From Janthinobacterium sp. TND4EL3 (GTDB lineage Bacteria > Pseudomonadota > Gammaproteobacteria > Burkholderiales > Burkholderiaceae_D), in NCBI RefSeq assembly GCF_900156175.1, contig NZ_FTMV01000001.1, positions 62,001-126,000 of the forward strand: a DNA stretch of 64,000 bases, read 5' to 3'. The notes beneath the pieces were generated by a model. The model saw only the letters and a program-made list of their open reading frames with translations. It was not told the origin of the DNA and searched no databases. A program made the translations under genes and the position numbers. Shown here one piece after another: positions 7,260 through 17,236 of this stretch (position 1 is the first letter of the stretch; the number at the start of each line of letters is the position of its first letter).

Positions 7260-10200
7260 ATGAAGCCTCTCGGCATCAAAGCAAAAGTCGCGCTGGCAAC
7301 CAGCCTGACCTCGATCGCCATGATCGCGCTGGTCACCATGATCCAGGTGCAGCACATGCGCGACGACTTCACCCGGGTACTGCTGAGCCAGCAGTCATCG
7401 CTGATCACCCGCACCGCCGCCGAACTCGACGACAAGCTGGCCATGCTGCTGCAGATCGTCACGCTGACGGCCAGGCAGCAGCCGCCGGAACTGATCGGCC
7501 AGCCCGCCCAGTTGCGCCAATACTATTCGCGCCGCTCGATGCTGGTGCTGTTCGACGACGTGCTGGTGCTCGACGCGCATGGCGCCGTCGTGGCCGACAT
7601 GCCCGAAGTGGCGGGGCGCGCCGGCATCAATGTTGCCGAGCGCGAATACTTCCAGACCGTGCTGCGCACGCGCCAGCCCATGATCACCGAACCGATGCTG
7701 GGCAAATCGAGCGGCATGCCCATCGTGCAGATGGCGGCGCCCGTGCTGGCCGCCGACGGCCAGGTGGCCGGCGTGGTGATCGGTGTATTGCGCCTGTACA
7801 AGGACAACCTGCTGGGCCGTTTGCGCTCGGAAAAGATCGGCAAGAGCGGCTATTACTTCATCCTCACGCGCGGCGCCGAACCGCGCTACGTGCTGCACCC
7901 CGACACCAGCCGTTTGCTGCAACCGCGCAAGCCGAACGCCAACTTGACCACCACCCAGCTGCTGAAGGACGATGGCGAAGGCAGCATGGTCAGCACCAAC
8001 AGCCGCGGCGTTACGGCCGTCAACAGTTTCAAGCGTCTGAAATCCGTAAACTGGCTGCTGGCCGCCTCGCTGCCCCTCGACGACGCCTTCGAACCGTTCG
8101 ACGGCGTGCTATACCGGCTGGTGCTGTGGAGCACGCTCGCCTCGCTGCTGGCCGCAGCCGTGCTGGGCTGGGTCACCGTGCGCCTGCTGTCGCCCCTGGT
8201 GCGCCTGCGCGACACCCTGCAGGCGCTGCGTACCACCGGCAGCCGCTTCACGCCCGTGCCCGTGCAGCAGCGCGACGAGATCGGCGAACTGACGGAAGCG
8301 TTCAACGGCCTGATGAGCGAACGCGACCGCCTGCAGCAGGAGCTCGAAGCGCGCGCGGCGGAACTGGAACAGGAACGCGACCGGGCCGAGGCGGCCAACC
8401 GCGCGAAGAGCGATTTCGTGGCCAACATGAGCCATGAAATCCGCACGCCCCTCAACGCCGTGCTGGGCATGGTGTATCTGCTGGGAAATACCAAGCTCGA
8501 TACGGAACAGCGCAAGTATCTGACCATGGTGCGCGTGGCGGGCCAGTCGCTGCTGGGCATACTCAACGACGTGCTCGACTATTCGAAGATCGAGGCGCGC
8601 CGCATGGAGCTGTCGCCCGTCGAATTCGATCTCGACGAGGTCATGAACACGCTGGCCACGACGATGACGATGAATGCGGGCGAAAAGGAGCTGGAACTGG
8701 CCATCGCCGTCGAGCCCGACGTGCCGCGCCGCCTCGTGGGCGACGCCCAGCGCCTGCAGCAGATTCTCGTCAACCTGGCCGGCAACGCCATCAAGTTCAC
8801 GGAGCAAGGCGAAGTCGTGGTGGCCGTCAGCCTGGCCGACAGCCAGCCAGACCGCGCCTGGCTGCGCTTCGAAGTGCGCGATACGGGCATCGGCATGACG
8901 GAGTTGCAGCAACAGCAGCTGTTTGCCGCGTTTTCGCAGGGCGACCAGAGCATCACGCGGCGCTTCGGCGGCACGGGCCTGGGCCTGGCCATCAGCAAGC
9001 AGCTGATCCACATGATGGGCGGCGAGATCGCCGTCGCCAGCAGCGAAGGCAAGGGCAGCCGCTTCTGGTTCAGCGTGCCGTTCGACCTGCAGGCGCAGCC
9101 AGCCGAAACGCGGCGCACGCCGGCCCTGGGCCAGCTGCGCCTGCTGGTGGCCGACGACAACCGCACCACGCGCGAACTGATCGTCAAACTGATCGAGGCC
9201 TGGGGCTGGAATGCCGACGAAGTCGATTCCGGCTTTGCCGCCATCGAGCTGTACCGCGAGCGCCTGGCGCAGCAGCAGCCCTACGACGTGGTGCTGGCCG
9301 ACTGGCACATGCCCGTGATGGACGGCCTGGCCACGGCCAAGGCCATCCGCCAGGCGGCCGCCGGCCAGCGCCAGCCCATCGTCGTGATGGTCAACGCCTT
9401 CGCCCGCAACCACCTGGAAGAAATTTCCAGCGCGGCCGAGGCCGACGTCGTGCTGATGAAGCCGATCACGGGTTCCAGCCTGTTCGACGCCCTGCACCAG
9501 GCGCTCATTACCAAGCACGACGGGGGCGAACAGCGCATCCTGCACCAGCCGTTGGGCACGGAACTGGCCGGCGTGCATTTCCTGCTGGTGGAAGACAATC
9601 ATTTGAACCAGGCCGTGGCGCGCGGCATCCTCGAACACATGGGCGCCACGCTGGACGTGGTGGGCGACGGCTTGCAGGCCGTGGAACGGCTGCGCACGGA
9701 AGCGCTGCGCTACGATATCGTGCTGATGGACATGCAGATGCCCGTCATGGACGGTTTCAGCGCCACCCACATCATCCGCACGGAACTGCGCCTGACCCTG
9801 CCCGTGATCGCCATGACGGCCGGCGTGCTGGCGTCCGAGCGCGAGCGCTGCATGACGGCCGGCATCAGCGACTTCATCGCCAAGCCCGTGGTGGTGGAAG
9901 AGATGATGGCCGTCATCGCGCGCCATCTGCCCAAGCGGCCGCAGGTGCAGGCGGCAGGGCCGGCGCGCGTCGCCGATGAGGAGGTGTTTTCCATGGCGCC
10001 GCTGATGCGCGTGATGGGGCGCGACGCGAAGGGCCGCGGCGTGCTGCGGCGCATGGTGGAAGACGCGCTGAACAAGGGCATGACGCCCCTGCGCGACGCC
10101 GAAACGGCCTTGCAGGCGGGCCGCCACAGCGACGTGGCGCGCATCCTGCACAGCGTGCGCGGCTCCGTGGGGACCCTGGGCACGAAGCGCCTGATCCGCG

Positions 10201-10334
10201 CCGCCTTCGCCACCGAGGAAGCCATCGACGGCGGCCGCCTGGACGAAGTGCCGGCCCTGCTGGCGCAGGCGGCGCAGGAGCTGGAGCAGGCGCTGGCGGC
10301 GGCGGCGGACTGGTTGTCGCGCTTAAAAGATTAA
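7260..10334 (+). CDS. Hybrid sensor histidine kinase with two receivers and Hpt
   Basis: A 1024-residue phosphorelay protein. It has an N-terminal membrane helix (about 10-28), an extracytoplasmic double-Cache-like sensor region, and a second helix near residues 285-305. Next come a HAMP domain, a short coiled coil, HisKA with phospho-acceptor H392 ([10 protein letters not shown]) and HATPase_c with [11 protein letters not shown]. Two receiver domains follow with acceptors D681 ([11 protein letters not shown]) and D824 ([11 protein letters not shown]), and a C-terminal Hpt-like domain with H964 in ILHSVRGS, a variant of the usual HxxKG. The signal is unknown. It ends one base before the convergent modE, with no partner regulator adjacent, so output may go to a distant regulator. 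Confidence 0.9.
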   Translation: MKPLGIKAKVALATSLTSIAMIALVTMIQVQHMRDDFTRVLLSQQSSLITRTAAELDDKLAMLLQIVTLTARQQPPELIGQPAQLRQYYSRRSMLVLFDDVLVLDAHGAVVADMPEVAGRAGINVAEREYFQTVLRTRQPMITEPMLGKSSGMPIVQMAAPVLAADGQVAGVVIGVLRLYKDNLLGRLRSEKIGKSGYYFILTRGAEPRYVLHPDTSRLLQPRKPNANLTTTQLLKDDGEGSMVSTNSRGVTAVNSFKRLKSVNWLLAASLPLDDAFEPFDGVLYRLVLWSTLASLLAAAVLGWVTVRLLSPLVRLRDTLQALRTTGSRFTPVPVQQRDEIGELTEAFNGLMSERDRLQQELEARAAELEQERDRAEAANRAKSDFVANMSHEIRTPLNAVLGMVYLLGNTKLDTEQRKYLTMVRVAGQSLLGILNDVLDYSKIEARRMELSPVEFDLDEVMNTLATTMTMNAGEKELELAIAVEPDVPRRLVGDAQRLQQILVNLAGNAIKFTEQGEVVVAVSLADSQPDRAWLRFEVRDTGIGMTELQQQQLFAAFSQGDQSITRRFGGTGLGLAISKQLIHMMGGEIAVASSEGKGSRFWFSVPFDLQAQPAETRRTPALGQLRLLVADDNRTTRELIVKLIEAWGWNADEVDSGFAAIELYRERLAQQQPYDVVLADWHMPVMDGLATAKAIRQAAAGQRQPIVVMVNAFARNHLEEISSAAEADVVLMKPITGSSLFDALHQALITKHDGGEQRILHQPLGTELAGVHFLLVEDNHLNQAVARGILEHMGATLDVVGDGLQAVERLRTEALRYDIVLMDMQMPVMDGFSATHIIRTELRLTLPVIAMTAGVLASERERCMTAGISDFIAKPVVVEEMMAVIARHLPKRPQVQAAGPARVADEEVFSMAPLMRVMGRDAKGRGVLRRMVEDALNKGMTPLRDAETALQAGRHSDVARILHSVRGSVGTLGTKRLIRAAFATEEAIDGGRLDEVPALLAQAAQELEQALAAAADWLSRLKD

Positions 10335-10335
10335 T

Positions 10336-11160
10336 TTATGCGGGTACGCCCAGAATCACGCTGGACGCTTTAAATATTGCCGTCACCTTGCTGCCGATCT
10401 CAATGCCCAGCTCGGTGCTGCTCTGGTTCGTGATAATGGCGGCGATGGTCCCGCCACGGGGCAAATCCAGCACCACTTCCGTGTTCACGGCACCCGTCTG
10501 CACGCGCGTCACCACCCCGGACAATTGATTGCGCGCCGAAAAGCGCGCGCCGGCGCTGTCGGCCACGAGGATGATGGACGAGGCCTTGATCAGCGCAAAC
10601 GCTTCCGCGCCCGGCGCCAGGCCCAGGCTGGCGCTGCTGCCCTGCGTGACGATGGCCACGATATGCTGTCCGCCCGGCAATTCCAGCGTGACTTCGTCGT
10701 TGACGGCGCCTTGTTTCAGTTCGGCAACTTTGCCGAGGAATTGATTGCGTGCCGTGGTTTTCATGGCCATTCTCCGTATGAGTAAAAGATCGTCGGCGAT
10801 GCCTTCCGCCTGGCTGCCCAGCTGGCGCAGGTAGCGGGCATGCTCGCGCTCGATGATGCGGAAATTGTCGACCAGCTGGCGCCCCCGTGGCGTCAGCCGC
10901 GTGCCGCCGCCGCCCTTGCCGCCCGTCAGGCGCTCCACCAGCGGCTCGCCGGCCAGGTTGTTCATCGCGTCGATGGCGTCCCAGGCCGCCTTGTAGCTCA
11001 TCTTGACGAGCTTGGCCGCCTGCGTGATGGAGCCGCACTCGGCGATGGCGCCCAGCAATTCCACCCTGCCGGCGCCACCCAGATGCTCTCCGCCCACCGT
11101 CATCCATACCGAGCCTTGCAGGCCGATTTCCGCTGCCGCTGATTTATCCAATGCGTTCAC
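10336..11160 (-). CDS. modE: Molybdate-responsive regulator ModE
   Basis: ModE represses molybdate uptake when molybdate is bound. The N-terminal winged helix (GSITQAAKLVKMSYKAAWDAI) is followed by two tandem Mop/TOBE domains (beginning ARNQFLGKV and ARNQLSGVV), which form the molybdate-binding di-mop. The GTG at 11160 is chosen because it gives a family-like N-terminus and 274 residues; it overlaps the end of modC by 17 bases. ModE is the last gene of modABC-E here, rather than divergent as in E. coli, so it would repress its own operon through the site ahead of modA. Confidence 0.92.
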   Translation of the reverse strand: MNALDKSAAAEIGLQGSVWMTVGGEHLGGAGRVELLGAIAECGSITQAAKLVKMSYKAAWDAIDAMNNLAGEPLVERLTGGKGGGGTRLTPRGRQLVDNFRIIEREHARYLRQLGSQAEGIADDLLLIRRMAMKTTARNQFLGKVAELKQGAVNDEVTLELPGGQHIVAIVTQGSSASLGLAPGAEAFALIKASSIILVADSAGARFSARNQLSGVVTRVQTGAVNTEVVLDLPRGGTIAAIITNQSSTELGIEIGSKVTAIFKASSVILGVPA

Positions 11161-11854
11161 CCAATGCCTTATTTTCTGCCATGCTATCAATTTGTCCGTC
11201 GCGCAAGTACAGCACATGTTCGCCCAGGATGCGCGCATCTTCCGGATCATGTGTGATCAGGATCATGGGCACGTCCAGGCGCTGCTGCCACTGGCTCAGT
11301 TCCAGCCGCATTTTGACACGCAGGGCCGGATCGAGGGCGGCAAACGGCTCGTCGAGCAGCAGCGCGGCCGGCTCAGCCACGAGCGCCCTCGCCAGCGCCA
11401 CCCTTTGGCGCTGGCCTCCGGACAACTCGTCGGGGAACTGGTGCGCCAGTTCCTGCAAGTGGAAGGCATCGAGCCAATGCTCGACCTTCTGCAATTTTTC
11501 GCGCGCGCGCGGGTTGAACCAGCCGCGGCTCAGCCCGAAGCCCACGTTCTGGCGCACCGTCAGGTGCGGGAACAGGGCGTAATCCTGGAACAGGTAGGCG
11601 ACATTGCGCTGCTGCGGCGGCAAGTTGATGCCGGCGGCAGAATCGAACAGGGTGCGTCCGTTCAGGCGGATATGGCCCGCCTCCGGTGTAAACAGTCCGG
11701 CGATGGCTTTCAGGGTCATGCTCTTGCCGGCCCCGGAGGGGCCATACACGGCGATGCGCTGGCTGCTGGACGTGCATTGCACGTGCATGTCGAAGCGGCG
11801 TTTGCCAGAGCGCAAGGTGGCGCGGATGTCGAGGTCGAGTTGCATGGGTGTCAT
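11144..11854 (-). CDS. modC: Molybdate ABC transporter ATP-binding protein
   Basis: ATPase of the ModABC molybdate importer. Walker A GPSGAGKSM, signature LSGGQRQRVALARAL and Walker B ALLLDEPFAALD are all present. At 236 residues it is much shorter than E. coli ModC (about 350); it lacks the C-terminal Mop domain, while the neighbouring ModE keeps a full di-mop. Its ATG overlaps the modB stop by four bases, and its end overlaps the start of modE, so the operon is translationally chained. Confidence 0.93.
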   Translation of the reverse strand: MTPMQLDLDIRATLRSGKRRFDMHVQCTSSSQRIAVYGPSGAGKSMTLKAIAGLFTPEAGHIRLNGRTLFDSAAGINLPPQQRNVAYLFQDYALFPHLTVRQNVGFGLSRGWFNPRAREKLQKVEHWLDAFHLQELAHQFPDELSGGQRQRVALARALVAEPAALLLDEPFAALDPALRVKMRLELSQWQQRLDVPMILITHDPEDARILGEHVLYLRDGQIDSMAENKALGERIG

Positions 11855-12522
11855 TTGTGTACGATGCGCCCGGGCGCCAGGCGGCCGGCGGCCAGCAGCA
11901 CGGCGATGCAGACGAGCGAAGTGATCAGCACCAGCATGTTGGCGGCGTCATCCTGGCCCGCCTGCACGGCTTCATACACGGCTACCGACAGGGTCTGCGT
12001 CTTGCCCGGAATGCTGCCGGCCACCATCAGGGTGGCGCCGAACTCACCGAGCGCGCGCACAAAGCCCAGCAGCACGCCGGCCAGGATGCCGCGCCAGGCC
12101 AGCGGTAACGTGACGCGAAAGAAGATCGCCAGCTCCGAGATGCCCAGCACGCGGGCCGCCTGCTCCAGCTGGCCGTCGACGGCTTCGAAGGCGGCGCGCG
12201 CGGGCTTGAAGACGAGGGGAAAGGCGACCACCGTGGAAGCAATGACGGCGCCCTGCCACGTAAAGATCAGGTTGATGCCGAAGTTGTCCTGCAGCCAGAT
12301 GCCCAGGGGGCCGCGCCGGCCCAATAACACCAGCAGGTAATAGCCGAGCACGGTGGGCGGCATCACCATCGGCAGGGTCAGCAGGGCATCGAGCAAGTTA
12401 CGCCCAGGAAAGCGGGCGCGCGCCAGCAGATAGCCCGTGCCTATGCCGAGCAGCAAATTGAGCGCCGTGGCCCACGCCGCCACTTTCAGCGACAGGGCCA
12501 GCGCGGTCCAGGCGATATCCAT
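11851..12522 (-). CDS. modB: Molybdate ABC transporter permease
   Basis: Inner-membrane permease of the ModABC system, 223 residues with five to six hydrophobic helices. The cytoplasmic coupling loop (EQAARVLGISELAIFFRVTLP...G) matches the EAA motif that contacts the ATPase. It lies 15 nt after modA and overlaps modC by four bases. Confidence 0.93.
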   Translation of the reverse strand: MDIAWTALALSLKVAAWATALNLLLGIGTGYLLARARFPGRNLLDALLTLPMVMPPTVLGYYLLVLLGRRGPLGIWLQDNFGINLIFTWQGAVIASTVVAFPLVFKPARAAFEAVDGQLEQAARVLGISELAIFFRVTLPLAWRGILAGVLLGFVRALGEFGATLMVAGSIPGKTQTLSVAVYEAVQAGQDDAANMLVLITSLVCIAVLLAAGRLAPGRIVHK

Positions 12523-12537
12523 GCGGGTGCGGTAGCG

Positions 12538-13296
12538 TCAGGGTTTCTTGAAGCCGTACTTGGCCAGGATGGCTTGCGCCGGCGCCGTCTGCAGGTAGCT
12601 GACGAAACGTTTCGCTTCCGCGTGGTTGGCGCTGTCCTTGATGGTGGCGATCGGATACAGCACGGGCGCGTCGAGCGGCACTTCGAGCACCACGTTCACT
12701 TTATCCTTCATGATGGCCGCGTCCGTGCCATACACGAAGCCCGCATCGACTTCGCCGCGCGCCACGTAATCGAGCGACTGGCGCACGTTCTGCGTGCTGA
12801 TGGCCTTGGGCTGCACGGCATCCCACAATTTCGCCTTCTTCAGCGCGCCTTCCGAATAGCGGCCGACGGGCACGCTGGCCGGGTTGGCGATAGCCACGCG
12901 GGTCACGCCCTTGTGCGTCAGGTCGGCCAAAGCTTTGATGCCCAGCTTGCTATCGTGCGGCACGATCAGCACCAGGCTGTTGCCGACGAAGTCCATGCGG
13001 TCGGCCGGCAGCACCAGACCCTGCTTTTGCGCCGCATCCATGGTTTCCTGGTCCGCCGAGGCAAACACGTCGACGGGCGCGCCCTTGACGATCTGCTGCA
13101 GCAGCACGCCCGAAGCGGCAAAGTTCAGGGACACCTTGCTGCCCGGATACTGCGCCTCATAGCTTTGCGCCGCATCCTTGAACGCGTTCGTCAGGCTGGC
13201 CGCGGCCGACACCACCACTTCGCCGGCAAGGGCGGAGGTGGCGGCGGTAGCGAGCAGGGCGGTGCCGAGGAACTTGGCGAGGGAGGTGAGGCGCAT
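12538..13296 (-). CDS. modA: Molybdate-binding periplasmic protein
   Basis: Substrate-binding protein that captures molybdate or tungstate in the periplasm. A Sec signal peptide (MRLTSLAKFLGTALLATAA, cleavage near ALA-GE) is followed by VVSAAASLTNAF, which contains the Ser-rich oxyanion-binding motif of ModA. The start at 13296 follows an AAGGA site; the longer in-frame start would put a non-signal sequence in front. The protein is 252 residues, the normal size. It is the first gene of modABC-E and has a ModE box upstream. Confidence 0.95.
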   Translation of the reverse strand: MRLTSLAKFLGTALLATAATSALAGEVVVSAAASLTNAFKDAAQSYEAQYPGSKVSLNFAASGVLLQQIVKGAPVDVFASADQETMDAAQKQGLVLPADRMDFVGNSLVLIVPHDSKLGIKALADLTHKGVTRVAIANPASVPVGRYSEGALKKAKLWDAVQPKAISTQNVRQSLDYVARGEVDAGFVYGTDAAIMKDKVNVVLEVPLDAPVLYPIATIKDSANHAEAKRFVSYLQTAPAQAILAKYGFKKP

Positions 13297-13328
13297 GGTC
13301 GTATCCTTAAAGAGAAGAGAACAAGGCC

Positions 13329-13352
13329 CGTAATATACACCGATATATAACG
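13329..13352. promoter_or_regulatory. ModE box upstream of modA
   Basis: Read on the minus strand, the site is CGTTATATA-N6-TATATTACG, one base from a perfect CGTTATATA-N6-TATATAACG palindrome as known for ModE. It lies 33 bp before the modA start codon, where a repressor would block transcription. Confidence 0.85.
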
Positions 13353-13399
13353 TTCTGCCATGCATCTGGTCAAGCCTGCGCAAGGCGGATTCCCTGATA

Positions 13400-13419
13400 T
13401 ACTGTATATAAACACAGTA
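13400..13419. promoter_or_regulatory. LexA (SOS) box of the radical SAM-udgX operon
   Basis: TACTGTATATAAACACAGTA fits the SOS box form taCTG-N10-CAGta; the CTG is at 13402-13404 and the CAG at 13415-13417. It lies within a longer perfect 10-bp inverted repeat (GATATACTGT / ACAGTATATC, 13396-13423). The site ends 14 bp before the start codon at 13434, so a bound LexA dimer would cover the promoter or ribosome site region. Confidence 0.88.
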
Positions 13420-13433
13420 TATCGAGGCAAGCC

Positions 13434-14666
13434 ATGGAATTGACGGACAAGCTGGAAATCCTCGCCGATGCGGCGAAGTACGATGCGTCCTGCGCCAGCA
13501 GCGGCGCGCCCAAACGCGATTCCATCGGCAAGGATGGCTTTGGCGCCACCACGGGCATGGGCATTTGCCACAGCTACACGCCGGACGGGCGCTGCGTCTC
13601 GCTGCTGAAGATCCTGCTGACGAATTACTGCCTGTACGATTGCCAGTACTGCGTCAACCGCCGCAGCTCGAACGTGCCGCGCGCGCGCTTTACGGTGGCC
13701 GAAGTGGTCAAGCTGACGGCCGACTTTTACCTGCGCAACTACATCGACGGCCTGTTCCTCAGCTCCGGCATCATCCGCTCGGCCGACTACACGATGGAGC
13801 AGCTGGTGCAGGTGGCGCGCGAGTTGCGCGAGGTCCATCAGTTCCGCGGCTACATCCACCTGAAAACCATCCCCGACGCCGATCCGGCCCTGATCGCGCA
13901 GGCGGGCCGCTATGCCGACCGCCTCAGCGTCAACATCGAACTGCCGACCCAGGACAGCGTGCAGAAACTGGCGCCGGAAAAGAGCGTGCACACGATCAAG
14001 CTGGCCATGGGTGCCATCCGCCGCAAGCTCGACGAAAAGGCGGAAGAACCGCGCTCGCCCCGCTTCGCGCCGGCCGGGCAAAGCACGCAGATGATCGTCG
14101 GCGCCGACGCCAGCGATGACCAGCAGATCCTCGCCACGGCCGAAACCCTGTACGGCAGCTACAAGCTCAAGCGCGTGTACTACTCGGCCTTCAGCCCCAT
14201 CCCCGACAGCCCGAAAAGCGTGCCGCTGGCGCCGCCGCCCATGCTGCGCGAACACCGGCTGTACCAGGCCGATTTCTTGCTGCGCAGCTATGGTTTCCAG
14301 GCCAACGAACTGCTGCCCGCCAGCGGCGGCAACCTGGCGCTCGACATCGATCCGAAACTGGCGTGGGCGCTGGCGCACCGCGAACATTTTCCGCTGGACT
14401 TGAACCGCGCGGCGCAGCACTTGATCGCGCGCGTGCCCGGCATCGGCCTGCGCAACGCGCAGCGCATCGTCGACCTGCGCCGCCTGCGGCAGGTGCGCTA
14501 CGCCGACCTGTCGCGCCTGCGCTGCAGCATGAAGAAAATCGCCCCCTTCGTCATCACGGCCGACTACTTTCCCGCGCGCGACACCACGGCATCGGAACAC
14601 CTGCGCCGCGCCATGGCGGAGGCGCCGCAGCAAATGCATCTGTGGCCGGAGCTGCAGGCGGCATGA
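13434..14666 (+). CDS. Putative DNA modification/repair radical SAM protein
   Basis: A 410-residue protein of the radical SAM family found next to UdgX-type glycosylase genes. The 4Fe-4S motif CLYDCQYC places cysteines at 66, 70 and 73. The C-terminal part has a helix-hairpin-helix-like DNA-binding stretch (LIARVPGIGLRNAQRIVDLRR). The chemistry is not known; a role in DNA repair is inferred from the DNA-binding element, the partner gene and the LexA box directly upstream. Its end overlaps the next gene by four bases, so the two are one operon. The start at 13434 has only a weak GAGG site. Confidence 0.9.
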   Translation: MELTDKLEILADAAKYDASCASSGAPKRDSIGKDGFGATTGMGICHSYTPDGRCVSLLKILLTNYCLYDCQYCVNRRSSNVPRARFTVAEVVKLTADFYLRNYIDGLFLSSGIIRSADYTMEQLVQVARELREVHQFRGYIHLKTIPDADPALIAQAGRYADRLSVNIELPTQDSVQKLAPEKSVHTIKLAMGAIRRKLDEKAEEPRSPRFAPAGQSTQMIVGADASDDQQILATAETLYGSYKLKRVYYSAFSPIPDSPKSVPLAPPPMLREHRLYQADFLLRSYGFQANELLPASGGNLALDIDPKLAWALAHREHFPLDLNRAAQHLIARVPGIGLRNAQRIVDLRRLRQVRYADLSRLRCSMKKIAPFVITADYFPARDTTASEHLRRAMAEAPQQMHLWPELQAA

Positions 14667-16126
14667 ACGCCGTCGTCCGGCTGGCGCAGTCCTTCGACGA
14701 GTGGCGCGCGGCGGCACGCGAATTGATCGCGCTCAAGGTGCCGCCCGCTAACGTCGCCTGGCTCGCGCAGCCAGACGGCGGCGACCTGTTTTCCTCCCCG
14801 CCAGAGGCGACCGCTACCGATGCCCCCATGCTGCGCCTGCCCCGCCAGCTGGTGGAACTGCTGCAGGCCGCCGCCTGTTTCAGCGCCCCGGATCGCTGGG
14901 CCTTTTTGTACCAGGTGCTCTGGCGCTGGCAGCTGGGCCAGCACGACGTGGTGTCCCCGGCCGACGCGGACGGCGCGCGCCTGCACGCCATGGTCAAGGC
15001 CGTGCACCGCGAGGAGCACGACATGCATGCGTATGTGCGCTTCCGCGAACGCGACGAGGCGCAAGGGGCACCGCGTTTTGTCGCCTGGTACGAACCCGTG
15101 CACGAGGTGCTGCCGCAAGTGGCGCGCCACTTCGCGCGCCGCATGGGCTCCATCAGCTGGATGATCGCCACGCCCGGCGCCAGCATGCTGTGGGACGGCG
15201 CCACCTTGCACGCGGGACCGGCCCTGCTGCGTGGCGCGGCCGACATCGACGATGCGGGCGAAGCGCTGTGGCTGACGTATTACCGCAGCATCTTCAATCC
15301 CGCGCGCGTGAATGCCGACTTGCTGCATAGCCACATCCCCGCGCGCTTCTGGAAAAATTTACCCGAAGGTGCCATCGTGCCCGCCATGCTGAGCGGTGCG
15401 GCCAACGGCGAGCGCCGCACGGGCCAGACGGCCAGCGTGGGACAGCGCCAGGGCGCCGCCATGATCCAGATCAAGTCCGAGCGGGCCCAGCCCGCGCGCG
15501 CGACTGCCACGACGCTGGACCAGTGCCGCCGCTGCGAGTTATGGAAGAGCGCCACCCAGGCCGTGCCCGGCATCGGCCCGCACACCGCCCGCATCATGCT
15601 GGTTGGCGAGCAGCCGGGCGACCAGGAAGACCTGGCCGGACTGCCCTTCGTCGGCCCGGCCGGTGCGCTGCTGGACCAGGCCATGCAGGAAGCGGGCATG
15701 GCGCGCGACAGCATCTATCTGACCAATGCCGTCAAGCATTTCAAGTGGGAACCGCGCGGCAAGCGCCGCCTGCACAAGACGCCTGCGCAGCGCGAAATCC
15801 TCGCCTGTCATGGCTGGCTGGAAGAAGAGATCGAACGTGGCAAACCACAGGTAATCGTGGCGCTGGGCAGCACGGCATTGAAAGCCGTGCTGCAGGATGG
15901 CGCGGCCAGCATGACGCCGCTGATCGGCACGCCCATCGAACACGACGGGCGCTGGGTGGTGACCGTGTATCACCCGTCATATGTGCTGCGCGCACGGGAC
16001 GAAGAGAGCCGGCGCCAGGCGTATGCGGCAATAGTCGATGGTTTGCGGCAGGCGCTGCGGCTACTGCAGGAGCCGCATCACGGCGTCGCCGCCGGCACTT
16101 CCTGCGCCTCGTCGCGCCGCGCATAG
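14663..16126 (+). CDS. DUF4130 / UdgX uracil-DNA glycosylase fusion
   Basis: A 487-residue two-domain protein. Residues 1 to about 250 resemble the DUF4130 domain that travels with the radical SAM partner. The C-terminal part is a uracil-DNA glycosylase of the UdgX type, with GEQPGDQEDLAG, a KRRLH loop at residues 367-371 and the HPS motif (YHPSYVLR). In characterised UdgX the loop histidine forms a covalent bond with the abasic sugar after uracil removal; here that residue is H371. The ATG at 14663 overlaps the upstream stop by four bases. Its 3' end overlaps the convergent symporter gene by 49 bp. Confidence 0.92.
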   Translation: MNAVVRLAQSFDEWRAAARELIALKVPPANVAWLAQPDGGDLFSSPPEATATDAPMLRLPRQLVELLQAAACFSAPDRWAFLYQVLWRWQLGQHDVVSPADADGARLHAMVKAVHREEHDMHAYVRFRERDEAQGAPRFVAWYEPVHEVLPQVARHFARRMGSISWMIATPGASMLWDGATLHAGPALLRGAADIDDAGEALWLTYYRSIFNPARVNADLLHSHIPARFWKNLPEGAIVPAMLSGAANGERRTGQTASVGQRQGAAMIQIKSERAQPARATATTLDQCRRCELWKSATQAVPGIGPHTARIMLVGEQPGDQEDLAGLPFVGPAGALLDQAMQEAGMARDSIYLTNAVKHFKWEPRGKRRLHKTPAQREILACHGWLEEEIERGKPQVIVALGSTALKAVLQDGAASMTPLIGTPIEHDGRWVVTVYHPSYVLRARDEESRRQAYAAIVDGLRQALRLLQEPHHGVAAGTSCASSRRA

Positions 16127-17091
16127 CGCTGCGCAAGCACGGCGCAGATCATCAGCTGAATCTGGTGGAACAGCATCAGCGGCAAAATCACCATGCCCAG
16201 CGAGTGCGTGGCAAACAAGACCTTGGCCATCGGTACGCCGCTGGCCAGGCTTTTCTTCGAGCCGCAAAAGACGATGGCGATTTCGTCTTCCTTGTTAAAG
16301 CCCAGGCGGCGGCTGATGAAGGTCATCAAGCCCAGGACCAGCGCCAGCAGCAAGATGCTGAACACGCCCAGCGCCACCAGCGTTTCCACGGAAATCGTGT
16401 GCCACAGGCCTTCGCTGACGGCTTCGCTGAAGGCGGTGTAGACCACCAGCAAAATGGAACCCTGGTCGACGAATTTCAGCATGGCCTTGTGGCGGTCGAC
16501 CCAGCGGCCTATCCAGCGGCGCAGGAACTGGCCGGCCAGGAAGGGCAGCAGCAATTGCATGACAATCGACAATACCGCGTCGACCGACGACTTGCTTTCC
16601 GCGCCCTTGGCCACCAGCAAGCCCACGAGGATGGGCGCAAGGAAAATGCCGATGAAATTCGAGGCCGAGGCGCTGCAGATGGCGGCCGGTACGTTGCCGC
16701 GCGCCATGGCCGTCAGGGCAATCGACGATTGCACGGTGGATGGCAGGGCGCACAGGAACAAAATGCCCACGTACAGATCGGGCGTGAGGAAGGTCAGCGC
16801 CAGCGGACGCAGGGCCAGGCCCAGCAGGGGGAACAAAATAAAGGTGCTGGCCAGCACCAGCAAATGCAGGCGCCAGTGCATGACGCCGGCCACCACGGCT
16901 TCGCGCGACAACTTGGCGCCGTGCAGGAAGAACAGGGCGCCGATGGCAACCGTGGTGATATGGCCGAAGACGACGGCCGTCTGGCCCGTGCAGGGCAGGA
17001 AGCTGGCCAGCGCCACGGTGACGAGCAGGGCGATGGTGAAATTGTCGGGTTTCAGATTGCGCAACAGGGTGGCGGGAGAGAAAGAAGACAT
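16078..17091 (-). CDS. Bile acid:sodium symporter family protein (SBF-like)
   Basis: A 337-residue polytopic membrane protein of the bile acid:sodium symporter-like superfamily, with about ten hydrophobic helices. Family-type stretches include PSTVQSSIALTAMARGNVPAAICSA and FCGSKKSLASGVPMA, the crossover regions that bind sodium in structural relatives. The substrate cannot be told from sequence. The start MSSFSPATL at 17091 is preferred over one 17 codons upstream because it begins just before the conserved LKPDNF region. Confidence 0.85.
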   Translation of the reverse strand: MSSFSPATLLRNLKPDNFTIALLVTVALASFLPCTGQTAVVFGHITTVAIGALFFLHGAKLSREAVVAGVMHWRLHLLVLASTFILFPLLGLALRPLALTFLTPDLYVGILFLCALPSTVQSSIALTAMARGNVPAAICSASASNFIGIFLAPILVGLLVAKGAESKSSVDAVLSIVMQLLLPFLAGQFLRRWIGRWVDRHKAMLKFVDQGSILLVVYTAFSEAVSEGLWHTISVETLVALGVFSILLLALVLGLMTFISRRLGFNKEDEIAIVFCGSKKSLASGVPMAKVLFATHSLGMVILPLMLFHQIQLMICAVLAQRYARRDEAQEVPAATP

Positions 17092-17140
17092 GCGGTAGCC
17101 TGGTAGCGGCCCAGCCTTGCAACACTGCGCCATGGATGAC

Positions 17141-17161
17141 AAAAAGCGCCGGAAACGGCGC
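17141..17161 (-). terminator. Hairpin with U-tract, second terminator after the BON gene
   Basis: GCGCCG-GAAA-CGGCGC on the plus strand is preceded by five A; read leftward this is a 6-bp GC stem followed by UUUUU. It lies between the BON gene and the symporter start, so it may back up the terminator at 17237-17265. Confidence 0.6.
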
Positions 17162-17236
17162 CAGTGCTGGCTATTCTAACCCTATTGCCCAGCTACTTGC
17201 CTGAAAACATGGCTTGCCAACAACAAGCGCATGGGC

